64,000 nt of DNA, taken from assembly GCA_024236175.1 (NCBI GenBank), contig JACKKY010000005.1, forward strand, positions 15,188 to 79,187. The letters are read 5' to 3'. A model generated the notes under the pieces. That model did no database searches. It had not been told where the DNA came from and was given only the letters and a program-made list of their open reading frames with translations. This document shows, piece by piece, positions 43,132-50,995 of this stretch (its first letter is position 1; each line of letters starts with the position of its first letter). The translations under genes were made by a program, and so were the position numbers. Source of the stretch: Novosphingobium sp. GTDB taxonomy: Bacteria > Pseudomonadota > Alphaproteobacteria > Sphingomonadales > Sphingomonadaceae.

Positions 43132-44370
43132 ATGACGCCAAACGAGAACGAACGGCTTACGCGCGTTACCGGAGATGCGCCGATGGCCCGGCTGATGCGG
43201 GAGAACTACTGGCTGCCCTTCGCCCGCTGCGAGGCGCTGGAAGCCGGCGGCGCGCCGATGAAAGTCCGCTTGCTGGGAACCGATCTGGTGGCCTTCCGCG
43301 CCGAGGACGGCTCGCTGGGGCTGGTGGACGAACGCTGCCCGCACCGGCTGGCCTCGCTGGCGCTCGCGCGGGTCGAGGGATGTTCGCTGCGCTGCATCTA
43401 CCACGGCTGGAGAATGGACCAGACCGGTGCTGTCGTCGAAGTTCCGTCGGAAGGCGAACGTTCGGCGCAGTTCGCCGCGCGGATCCGGACGAGACGCTAT
43501 CACGTGGCCGAAGGCGGAGGGCTGGCGTGGGCTTTCCTCGGCGAAGGAGAACCGCCGCGCCTGCCGCCGCTCCCGTTCATGGACGTTCCGCCCGAAGGCC
43601 GCTGGTGGAGCCGCATGGTGGTCAGGTGCAACTGGCTGCAGGGTTTCGAAGGCGCACTCGATTCGGTCCATCTCAACTGGCTGCACCAGGGCTGGGAGGA
43701 AACCCGCGACGATAGCGTCATCGTCCAGGATGCGCCGGTCTACGAAATCGAGCAGACCGGCTACGGCCTGCGCACGGCGGCAATCCGCAAGCGCGGGGCG
43801 GACGGGCTGCATTTCCGCGTCGCCGAGTTCATCGCGCCGTTCTTCGCCTTCTCGGCAAGCAGGCAGCCGGTGATCCCGTCCGATTGCTCCTGTTTCATCT
43901 CCGTGCCGATCGACGATGAGAACCATATGCTGTTCTTCGGCTTCTGGGACGAGACCGGCGAGCTGTCGGACATTTCCAAGTTCTTTTCCGGCCTCGATCC
44001 GGACGATCTGGTGACCGAGGAGTTCGATCGGGCGAACAACTGGGGGCAGGACCGCGAGGCGATGGCGAAAGGCCATTTCAGCGGCTTCACGAGAAGCGTG
44101 CTGCATGAGGACGTGGGCGTGCAGATGAGCATGGGGCCGATCGTCGACCGCAGCGAAGAGCAGCTGTGCGGCACCGACCTGGCCATCGTGCGCATGCGCC
44201 AGTACCTGCTTGACCAGCTCGCGCGGCAGGACCGCGGTAACCCCGTCGACGGAGCCATGGAAGCCTATGCGCAAGGCGGCTTCCTGCCTTTCAGCTACGA
44301 AGCGAAGGCCGGTGCGGACTGGAGAGACGGCGGCCGGCGCAATCGCGAGGCTGCTACCGTTCCGGCCTGA
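43132..44370 (+). CDS. Rieske-type aromatic-ring/C-H oxygenase large subunit
   Basis: 412 residues. Start ATG at 43132 after GGGAGAAGGG; the frame further upstream is not used. The Rieske [2Fe-2S] site is C69-P-H71 and C88-I-Y-H91; the mononuclear iron site is DSVHLNWLH (H-x4-H). The architecture resembles phthalate dioxygenase/vanillate O-demethylase alpha subunits, which use a separate reductase; none is adjacent. It would hydroxylate or O-demethylate an aromatic or alicyclic substrate. Upstream is a 179-bp divergent region containing the hairpin CCCGCA-TGGCG-TGCGGG at 43059-43075. Confidence 0.92.
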   Translation: MTPNENERLTRVTGDAPMARLMRENYWLPFARCEALEAGGAPMKVRLLGTDLVAFRAEDGSLGLVDERCPHRLASLALARVEGCSLRCIYHGWRMDQTGAVVEVPSEGERSAQFAARIRTRRYHVAEGGGLAWAFLGEGEPPRLPPLPFMDVPPEGRWWSRMVVRCNWLQGFEGALDSVHLNWLHQGWEETRDDSVIVQDAPVYEIEQTGYGLRTAAIRKRGADGLHFRVAEFIAPFFAFSASRQPVIPSDCSCFISVPIDDENHMLFFGFWDETGELSDISKFFSGLDPDDLVTEEFDRANNWGQDREAMAKGHFSGFTRSVLHEDVGVQMSMGPIVDRSEEQLCGTDLAIVRMRQYLLDQLARQDRGNPVDGAMEAYAQGGFLPFSYEAKAGADWRDGGRRNREAATVPA

Positions 44371-44374
44371 TCTA

Positions 44375-45385
44375 TCAATGTCCGTGCAGATAGATCGCGT
44401 AGGCGCTCAGTAAATAGACCGCCATGAGCGACAGGCTTACCCAGCTGAGCGCGCCGAAGAAGCGGTTCTTCGGCCGGAACAGCAAGGCAACTATGAAAAT
44501 GCCGTTCATGATGACGGCGGCGAAAGCCGACGCTGCGTGGACAGGCGATACGTCGGCAAGCAGCGCACCCTGGGAATAGGCGAGGTCGTCGATGGCGATC
44601 ACCAGGATGTCGAACAGATTGCTGCCGAGCAGGCTGGCAATCGCCATGTCGGCGGCATTGCGGCGAAGCGCGGCGATGGTGACCGCCGCTTCGGGAAGGG
44701 ACGTAGCAGCCGCGATCAGGAGCGTGCCGACGAAGCTGGTGCGCATGCCGGTCGTCTCGACGATTTCCATGCCGATAAAGGGCAGCAGTCCGCCGGCGAG
44801 GGCAACCACCGCCGCTGCCGCCGCGTAACGCGCCAGCGTGCCGGAAAGCCTGGCCTTCGCATCCACGTCGGTAGCGGCGGCGGCGGGCGCCTGCCTGCGT
44901 TCGTGGAGGAAAGTGGCACGCATCGCCACGAGGTAGATCAGGATCAGGAACGGCGTGTAGACGCTGACATGTGCGATCGAGAGGTTGAGCTCGTCGCGCG
45001 CGACGATGATCAGTGCGCCGACGAAACCGATCAGGATAACGCCGAACCCGGCGGTGAGGATATGGGCCTGGTCGATCCGGTAATAGACCGGCTCGTCCCG
45101 GCTCAGCGCATCGAGAATCACGATCAGCAGCAGGTTGATGACGCAGCTTCCGAGCGCGTCGCCCAGCGCGATGTCCGGAGCGACAGCTATCGCGGATGCA
45201 CTGATACCGGTGAACAGCTCGGGCAGGGAAGTGGCAGCCGCGAGCAGGACAAGGCCGATCCAGGACCGGGACAGACCGGTCAGGACTGAAATTGTCTCGC
45301 CATAGTGAATGAGCCGGCTGCCGGCATAGCCGATCAGCAGCGCGCAGACCGCCAATTGCAGCCACGGAAGCAGGGCGCCACTCAT
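44375..45385 (-). CDS. Calcium/sodium antiporter (CaCA family)
   Basis: 336 residues with ten or so membrane helices arranged as two inverted alpha repeats. LVLLAAATSLPELFTGI and the matching LLIAAATSLPEAAVTI are the ion-binding motifs; GDALGSCVINL and ASLLGSNLFDI are their partner segments. It exchanges Ca2+ (or another cation) for Na+ or H+. Its stop is 5 bp from the Rieske gene's stop; the start faces the AI-2E family gene over 56 bp. Confidence 0.92.
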   Translation of the reverse strand: MSGALLPWLQLAVCALLIGYAGSRLIHYGETISVLTGLSRSWIGLVLLAAATSLPELFTGISASAIAVAPDIALGDALGSCVINLLLIVILDALSRDEPVYYRIDQAHILTAGFGVILIGFVGALIIVARDELNLSIAHVSVYTPFLILIYLVAMRATFLHERRQAPAAAATDVDAKARLSGTLARYAAAAAVVALAGGLLPFIGMEIVETTGMRTSFVGTLLIAAATSLPEAAVTIAALRRNAADMAIASLLGSNLFDILVIAIDDLAYSQGALLADVSPVHAASAFAAVIMNGIFIVALLFRPKNRFFGALSWVSLSLMAVYLLSAYAIYLHGH

Positions 45386-45441
45386 CGATCAGACCGCCGG
45401 CTCAAGAATCCCGCTGACAATGTACCTTCGACCGAATAATC

Positions 45442-46545
45442 ATGGGCTTTGTCCGCATATTATCGGAATTGAGCTTGTCGAGCCAGCACCAACCGTTGCC
45501 TCAGCGTTACTCGACCGCCGTGATGACCATTGCGCTCATTTTCGGTGTCGTGCTGTGCTATCGCATTCTCGAGCCTTTCATTTCGTCGCTCGTCTGGTCG
45601 CTCACGCTCGCGGTGCTGTTCGCCCCGGCGGAGAAACGCATCCGGCGCAGCGTCAGGTCGCCGGGCCTGTCGGCAGCGATCACACTGATGCTTTGCGGCG
45701 CCATTCTGGTCGCTCCGATCTTTTTCGTCTCGCGCGCGCTGATCAACGAAATCATCGACAGCGTGGATCTGATCGGATCGTTGCTGACCGGCGATCACTG
45801 GCAGCAGCTTGAGCGCAAGCAGCCCTGGCTGACTCCGCTGATGGACTGGCTCAGCCGGCATTTGGACCTGCCGCAGCTGCTGAACTCGGCGACCAACCTG
45901 CTTGGCGAGTGGAGCGCCGGAGTGGTCCAGGTCTCGATCACGACCATTATCAACCTGCTGCTCATCTTCTATTTCCTGTTTTACCTGCTTCGCGACCAGA
46001 CGCGCATCCGGCATGCGCTGGCGCGGACGATGCCGCTCACCGGCGATGAATTCTCGGTGCTTGCCGTTCGCGTGGTCAACACGATCTACGCATCGGTCTA
46101 CGGCACGGTCGCGGTGGCCTTGCTGCAAGGTTTCCTTGCGGGGCTGATGTTCTGGTTCCTTGGCCTCCCTTCGCCGGTGTTCTGGGGAGTCATCATGGGC
46201 CTGCTGGCGATCGTCCCGTTCCTGGGAGCCTTTATCGTATGGGTCCCGGCCTGCATCCTGCTTGCACTCAACGGGCAGTGGGTTTCCGCAATCGCCCTGG
46301 CAATCTGGGGAACGGTCGTGGTGGGCCTGATCGACAACGTCATCTACCCGATCCTGGTCGGCAGGCAGCTCGCCATGCATTCGATGCTGTCTTTCATCGC
46401 CATCGTGGGTGGGCTGATCATGGTCGGTGCCCACGGTATCATCCTCGGCCCGCTGATCGTTTCCCTGTCACTGGGGCTGCTCGAAATCTGGCGCAGCCGG
46501 ATCGACCTGGAAAAGCCGCCACCCGGGCAGGCGCCCAGCGTCTGA
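45442..46545 (+). CDS. AI-2E family transporter (PerM/UPF0118)
   Basis: 367 residues with about eight hydrophobic segments and a soluble insert (about 105-160). Conserved pieces include LPSPVFWGVIMGLLAIVPFLGAF (split here as GVIMGLLAIVPFLGAF) and the C-terminal PILVGRQLAMHSMLSFIAIVGG. These permeases carry signals, Na+/H+ or bacterially made solutes; the name AI-2E is historical. There is no clear Shine-Dalgarno before the ATG, so the start could be a nearby downstream codon. Followed by the hairpin at 46567. Confidence 0.9.
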   Translation: MGFVRILSELSLSSQHQPLPQRYSTAVMTIALIFGVVLCYRILEPFISSLVWSLTLAVLFAPAEKRIRRSVRSPGLSAAITLMLCGAILVAPIFFVSRALINEIIDSVDLIGSLLTGDHWQQLERKQPWLTPLMDWLSRHLDLPQLLNSATNLLGEWSAGVVQVSITTIINLLLIFYFLFYLLRDQTRIRHALARTMPLTGDEFSVLAVRVVNTIYASVYGTVAVALLQGFLAGLMFWFLGLPSPVFWGVIMGLLAIVPFLGAFIVWVPACILLALNGQWVSAIALAIWGTVVVGLIDNVIYPILVGRQLAMHSMLSFIAIVGGLIMVGAHGIILGPLIVSLSLGLLEIWRSRIDLEKPPPGQAPSV

Positions 46546-46566
46546 CAGCCGGTCCGTGCAAAAAGG

Positions 46567-46584
46567 CCCCCGCCGGAGCGGGGG
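46567..46584 (+). terminator. GC-rich hairpin after the AI-2E family gene
   Basis: Perfect 7-bp stem CCCCCGC / GCGGGGG with loop CGGA, 21 bp after the stop. An A-run precedes it, but no T-run follows, so on the plus strand it is imperfect. Confidence 0.5.
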
Positions 46585-46806
46585 AATGGTGCTTCTCATG
46601 TTGGGGTTGATGCCGGAGCGTATTCACCGCCGGCACGCCCCTGCATAGCGCTGCCCCGGTGCCGGGCCATGCGGCGATCTGCCCCAGTGCCAAACCGAAA
46701 CAGATTGCGGGTGGCAGTTTAACGCCCAAACCGGCGGGTCATGCCGGTTCCCAACCCGCTCGACTTCAACTAGCGTCAGGCGGGAAGGCCGGGGAGAGAA
46801 AACGCC

Positions 46807-47580
46807 ATGTTCAAACAGGTCTGCCTGCTCACGCGCCGTCCGGGCATGTCGATGGAGGAGTTCAAGGACTACTACGAAAACAGCCATGCGCCGCTGCTGG
46901 CCACGATGATGCCGCAGGCGAGGCGTTATGTGAGGCGTTTCGTCCAGCCGGAAGGCAATCCGCTGGCAGGCAGTACCCCGCCGGTGCCGTTCGATTGCCT
47001 GATGGAACTGTGGTGGGATTCGCGAGAGGAATTCGAGGCATGCATGGCCTCGCTTGGCGAAGGCGACGCATTCGAGAAGATCTACGAGGACGAGGAGAAG
47101 ATCTTTGCCTCGCACGACAATCCCGTCTTCTCCGTGGAGGAAGTGGAATCGCCGATGCGCGGTTTTCAGGATGCTCCCGCGCTTGAGGGGCTGCGGCAAT
47201 GCAACGGCGAGGAGGGCATCCTCAAGCTCGTGTTCCTGCTCAAGCGCAAACCCGGGATGAGCGTCGAGGAGTATCGCAACTACTACGAGACCCGCCACCG
47301 CGTGCTGGGCGAGGAGGCGATGCAGGGCGCGCTGCGCTATGTCCGTCGCCACGTCGTCCCCGAGAAGAATCCCATCACCGGCGAGGCCATCGAGCTGCCC
47401 TTCGATACGGTCATGGAAATCTGGTGGAACTCGCGCGGGGAGTGGGACGCGATGCAGGCGGAAATCGCCGCCAGCAGCATGGGCGAGACGATCTACAAGG
47501 ACGAGGACAACCTGTTCGCCTCGCACGACAACCCGGTTTTCACCGTAATGGAGTCCGATTCGCCGATGCGGGGCTGGTGA
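46807..47580 (+). CDS. Tandem EthD-domain protein
   Basis: 257 residues made of two EthD/dimeric alpha-beta-barrel copies (1-~118 and ~138-257). Each starts alike (VCLLTRRPGMSMEEFKDYYE versus LVFLLKRKPGMSVEEYRNYYE), has RYVRR, then LWW/IWW, and ends FASHDNPVFSVEE or FASHDNPVFTVME with SPMRG. Single-domain members normally dimerise; this looks like a fused dimer. EthD proteins accompany P450 systems (ether degradation) and other oxidations but their reaction is unclear. No signal peptide; GGGGAGAG precedes the ATG. Confidence 0.87.
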   Translation: MFKQVCLLTRRPGMSMEEFKDYYENSHAPLLATMMPQARRYVRRFVQPEGNPLAGSTPPVPFDCLMELWWDSREEFEACMASLGEGDAFEKIYEDEEKIFASHDNPVFSVEEVESPMRGFQDAPALEGLRQCNGEEGILKLVFLLKRKPGMSVEEYRNYYETRHRVLGEEAMQGALRYVRRHVVPEKNPITGEAIELPFDTVMEIWWNSRGEWDAMQAEIAASSMGETIYKDEDNLFASHDNPVFTVMESDSPMRGW

Positions 47581-47590
47581 GCGCGCCGCG

Positions 47591-48085
47591 TCAGGGTTTC
47601 AGCACGTCCACCCGGCTTCCGGGCTTCATCATGACCACGGGGATTTTCCTGTCGGTGCCCTTCACGTAGTCGGCGTAGGGTGGGAAAACGCCGACCATGT
47701 AGTCCCAGATCCGCTGGCGTTCCGCGCCTTCCGGCTCGCGCCAGGTCGCCCGCCATGCCTGGGTCGCGATCTGGAAAGTGAGCTCATCCCTCGCCGTGAG
47801 GTTGAGATACCATTCGGGATGCTCGTCAGCGCCGCCCTTCGATCCGACGATGATGACCTCGCCGTCGAGAATGCCGTAGCAGAGCGGGATCACACGCCGT
47901 TTCCCGCTCTTCCGGCCGAAGGTCTCGATCAGCAGGGTAGCGCCGAAGGGGTAGCCTCCAACGCCGGTAAAGTCGCGGATATGGCCCGACGCTCCGCCGG
48001 TTTCGAGATATTCCTTGCAATGGGCCTCGGCCGGAGTGAGCGCGCGGCCCTCGTCCTGGGCGGTTTCGGTTTGGTCGTCGCTCAT
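47591..48085 (-). CDS. Deazaflavin (F420/FMN)-dependent nitroreductase family protein
   Basis: 164 residues. The start at 48085 fits the family length; the open frame continues upstream over an intergenic region and is rejected. IETFGRKSGKRRVIPL is the split-barrel signature, and VIIVGSKGGADEHPEWYLNL is the cofactor-contacting loop of the DDN-type family. Members reduce nitro or unsaturated compounds with F420 or flavin. The cofactor here is unknown. Confidence 0.87.
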   Translation of the reverse strand: MSDDQTETAQDEGRALTPAEAHCKEYLETGGASGHIRDFTGVGGYPFGATLLIETFGRKSGKRRVIPLCYGILDGEVIIVGSKGGADEHPEWYLNLTARDELTFQIATQAWRATWREPEGAERQRIWDYMVGVFPPYADYVKGTDRKIPVVMMKPGSRVDVLKP

Positions 48086-48202
48086 TGCTGGTCTCCGGTC
48101 GATAATTTGAGCGATCACGCTAGCGCCGGCGGCGGCGCGATGGCAACTGGCGGTGTAAGGGCAAAAGCCATGCATCGATGGAGATGACCGGGAGAGGCTT
48201 CG

Positions 48203-49228
48203 ATGACCAACCGTGTGGCCGATGATCCGCGGATCGATCCGCGGATCAGGAAAATGTTCGCCAAGGCGCCGCCGACGCTGCTGCCGAACGTCGAAAGCCG
48301 CGAGGAACTGCTGTCGCTCGCCGGGCAGTCGGCGGACCGGTCGCTCGATACGGCGGCCTTCGACCCTGCGCCCTACGAGGCCTTTTCGCCGGCTGACGGG
48401 CTTGCGATCAGCACCAGGCAGGTGACCTCGCAACCCGACGGCAATTCGATCAACCTGCAGTTCATCGTGCCGGAAGGCGAGGGGGGCTGGCCCTGCGTCT
48501 ACTATATGCATGGTGGCGGCATGATGATGGGTTCCTGCTTCGACCCGATGTTCAGCGCCTGGGGACGGCTGGTCGCCGCCAACGGAGTCGCGGTGGCGAT
48601 GGTCGACTTCCGCAATGCGGTGATGCCTTCGTCGGCGCCCGGGATTGCGCCTTACCCTGCGGGGCTCGACGATTGCGTCTCGGGGCTGCGCTGGGTCCAT
48701 GACAACGCAGCCGAGCTGGGTATCGACCCCCGGCGCGTCGTGATCGCCGGAGAGAGCGGCGGCGCGAACCTGACGCTCGCGACGGCGATGCGGCTGAAGC
48801 GGGACGGCGCACTCGGCCTGATCGCCGGCATTTTCGTCATGTGTCCCTATCTCGCCGGCGAGTGGACAGGCGAGGAAGGCTCCTCGGCGCTGGAGAATGC
48901 GGGCATCCTGATGGACGCGCGTTCGAACTATGGGGCGGTGGCCTACGGGATCGAGCAGCTGCACAGCCGGAACCCGCTCGCCTGGCCGGCGTTTGCGAGC
49001 GAGGAGGACGTGGCGGGCCTTCCCCCGGTGATCATCAACGTCAACGAATGCGATCCTCTGCGCGACGACGGCGTGAACTTCTACCGCCTGCTCCTGCGAG
49101 CCGGCGTGACGACGCGTTGCCGCATCATCATGGGCACCGTCCACGCAACCGAAGTGATGGGCCTCGCCTGCCCGGAAATCAGCCGAAGCACTGCCCGCGA
49201 GCTGGCGCAATTCTGCGCGGACGGATGA
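48203..49228 (+). CDS. Alpha/beta hydrolase, HSL (hormone-sensitive lipase) family
   Basis: 341 residues. The oxyanion motif HGGG is at 103-106, the nucleophile elbow G-E-S185-G-G follows, the Asp is in NECDPLRDDG and the likely His in TVHATEV. This is the arrangement of family IV esterases. It would hydrolyse an ester of a small alcohol or acid. GGGAGAGG precedes the ATG. Opposite to the flavoprotein gene; stops 8 bp apart. Confidence 0.9.
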   Translation: MTNRVADDPRIDPRIRKMFAKAPPTLLPNVESREELLSLAGQSADRSLDTAAFDPAPYEAFSPADGLAISTRQVTSQPDGNSINLQFIVPEGEGGWPCVYYMHGGGMMMGSCFDPMFSAWGRLVAANGVAVAMVDFRNAVMPSSAPGIAPYPAGLDDCVSGLRWVHDNAAELGIDPRRVVIAGESGGANLTLATAMRLKRDGALGLIAGIFVMCPYLAGEWTGEEGSSALENAGILMDARSNYGAVAYGIEQLHSRNPLAWPAFASEEDVAGLPPVIINVNECDPLRDDGVNFYRLLLRAGVTTRCRIIMGTVHATEVMGLACPEISRSTARELAQFCADG

Positions 49229-49236
49229 AGGCGAGG

Positions 49237-50916
49237 CTACTGGTTGCCGAGACCGGCCGCATGCTTCGCCGCGATCCACCCGAAGGTCATCGAAGGGCCG
49301 ACGCTCGCGCCGGCGCCCGGATAGACGCCCCCGAACGGTGAAGCGGTTGAAATCCCGCAGGCATAGAGCCCTTCGATCGGCGAACCGTCGGCCCGCAGCA
49401 CCCGTGCGTTGATGTCGGTGACCACGCCGCCATAGGTGCCGACATCGGCGGGAATCACTTCGGCGGCGTAGAACGGACCCTGTTCGAGCTTGCCCATCGT
49501 CTTGTTCGGGCCGTCGAAGAACGGATCGCCGAGATAGTCGTCATAGGCGCGCGCGCCGCGATGGAAGTCCTCGTCCCGGCCCGCGTCGACGAAGCCGTTC
49601 CAACGCTCGACCGTGTTCTTCAGGGTCGCCGGATCAACGCCGATCTGCTGCGCCAGCTCTTCGATCGTGGCACCTTCCTTGAGCCAGCCGGATTCGCGCC
49701 ACGCCGGCTTGACCGCACCGCCGCCAAGCCGGTCCGCGAGCGAATACTTGGCCATGTACCGGGAATCCATGATCGCCCAGCTCGGCACGGCAGGGGCGAC
49801 CCGGTCGCGCTCTCGCATGGACTGGCAGTACAGCTCGTAGGACCCGCCCTCGTTGAGATAGCGCACGCCCGTCTGGTCGACGAGGATCGAGTACGGCTTG
49901 GCCGTCACCGCCTGCATGCCGGGGATGACGTAGGCGTCTTCCCAGCCGGGTGCGCGCGAACTCTGGAAGCCGACCATCTCGTCCATCTGCGCGAGCACGG
50001 CCCCGGCACGTTCCATCGCCATGTGCATGTCGCCGGTGTTGCTTTCGATCTCGTTGGACCATTCGGCGTGGGTGCCCGGCATGTATTTGTCCCGCATCGG
50101 CTGGCTCTTGCCGAAGCCGCCCGCGTTGACGAGCACGCCCAGGCGGGCGCCGATCCGCCACGGCTTGCCGTCCCTGACCGTCACGACCCCGGTGACTTTC
50201 CCGTCATCGCCGACGATGACATCGGATACCGGCGTTCCGGTGCGGATGTCCGTCGACGTCTTCAGCACCGCCTGCAGCATCCTTCCCTGCAGCGCCGCGC
50301 CCGCCGTGACCCAGCGCCTGCCGAGGATCTTGCCCAGGACCACGCGGAAGCCGACCTTCGCGATCATCAGCTTGATGGCCCAGCTGTTGCGGGCAAATGG
50401 TATCTTCTGCGCATCGTCGAGACGCACCGGCATTTCCAGGAATCCCTGGCGCAGCCGGGGTGCCCAATCTCCGAGTTCCGTCTTGTCGAACGGCAAGGCC
50501 TGGACCGTCCGGCTCGTCTTGCAGCCGCCCGGAAGCTCATCGTAGTAATCTGGCCAGAAGCGCGACCCGCGTTCCATCGCGATCCCTTCGCCGTGAAGGA
50601 AATCGATCATCCTGGGCGCCTCGGTCGCGTAGGCGATGCGCCGTTCCGGCGATGTGCCGGGAAATTCCGGCCCGTCGGGAACGACCGCATTGAGATAGGT
50701 GATGGCCTTCTCGGTGCTGTCTTCGCCCGGATCCATGAAACGATTGTTCGGAATCCACATGGTGCCGCCCGACTTGCAGGTGGTTCCGCCCACCCAGTCC
50801 GACTTTTCCAGCATGACGACCGATTTGCCGGCACGGGACATCATCAGCGCAGAGGTCATCGCGCCGCCGCCGCTGCCGACGATCACCCAATCGAACATCT
50901 CGTCGGCTTCAGGCAT
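49237..50916 (-). CDS. FAD-dependent dehydrogenase, 3-ketosteroid-delta1-dehydrogenase-like
   Basis: 559 residues. The N-terminal dinucleotide motif is VGSGGGAMTSALMMSRAG; C-terminal GVYPGAGASVGPSMTFGWIAA closes the FAD site. The domain order FAD-substrate-FAD and segment VGTYGGVVTDINARV, where catalytic Tyr/Gly residues sit in KstD and fumarate-reductase-like enzymes, suggest dehydrogenation of a 3-ketosteroid or similar cyclic ketone. Downstream of the molybdopterin oxidoreductase by 79 bp on the same strand. Steroid specificity is not proven. Confidence 0.87.
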   Translation of the reverse strand: MPEADEMFDWVIVGSGGGAMTSALMMSRAGKSVVMLEKSDWVGGTTCKSGGTMWIPNNRFMDPGEDSTEKAITYLNAVVPDGPEFPGTSPERRIAYATEAPRMIDFLHGEGIAMERGSRFWPDYYDELPGGCKTSRTVQALPFDKTELGDWAPRLRQGFLEMPVRLDDAQKIPFARNSWAIKLMIAKVGFRVVLGKILGRRWVTAGAALQGRMLQAVLKTSTDIRTGTPVSDVIVGDDGKVTGVVTVRDGKPWRIGARLGVLVNAGGFGKSQPMRDKYMPGTHAEWSNEIESNTGDMHMAMERAGAVLAQMDEMVGFQSSRAPGWEDAYVIPGMQAVTAKPYSILVDQTGVRYLNEGGSYELYCQSMRERDRVAPAVPSWAIMDSRYMAKYSLADRLGGGAVKPAWRESGWLKEGATIEELAQQIGVDPATLKNTVERWNGFVDAGRDEDFHRGARAYDDYLGDPFFDGPNKTMGKLEQGPFYAAEVIPADVGTYGGVVTDINARVLRADGSPIEGLYACGISTASPFGGVYPGAGASVGPSMTFGWIAAKHAAGLGNQ

Positions 50917-50995
50917 TCAGGTCTCCCAGGTCATGTTTCGCGGGCGCGTTCCTCCTGCGCCGGCCGCCGCGCTCGCCGGCGTCAGCCAACCGCCG

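Noticed and set aside
47591..49279. A 562-codon version of the deazaflavin-dependent reductase
   Set aside because: The first ~400 codons are antisense to the esterase gene; the family-length protein starts at 48085.
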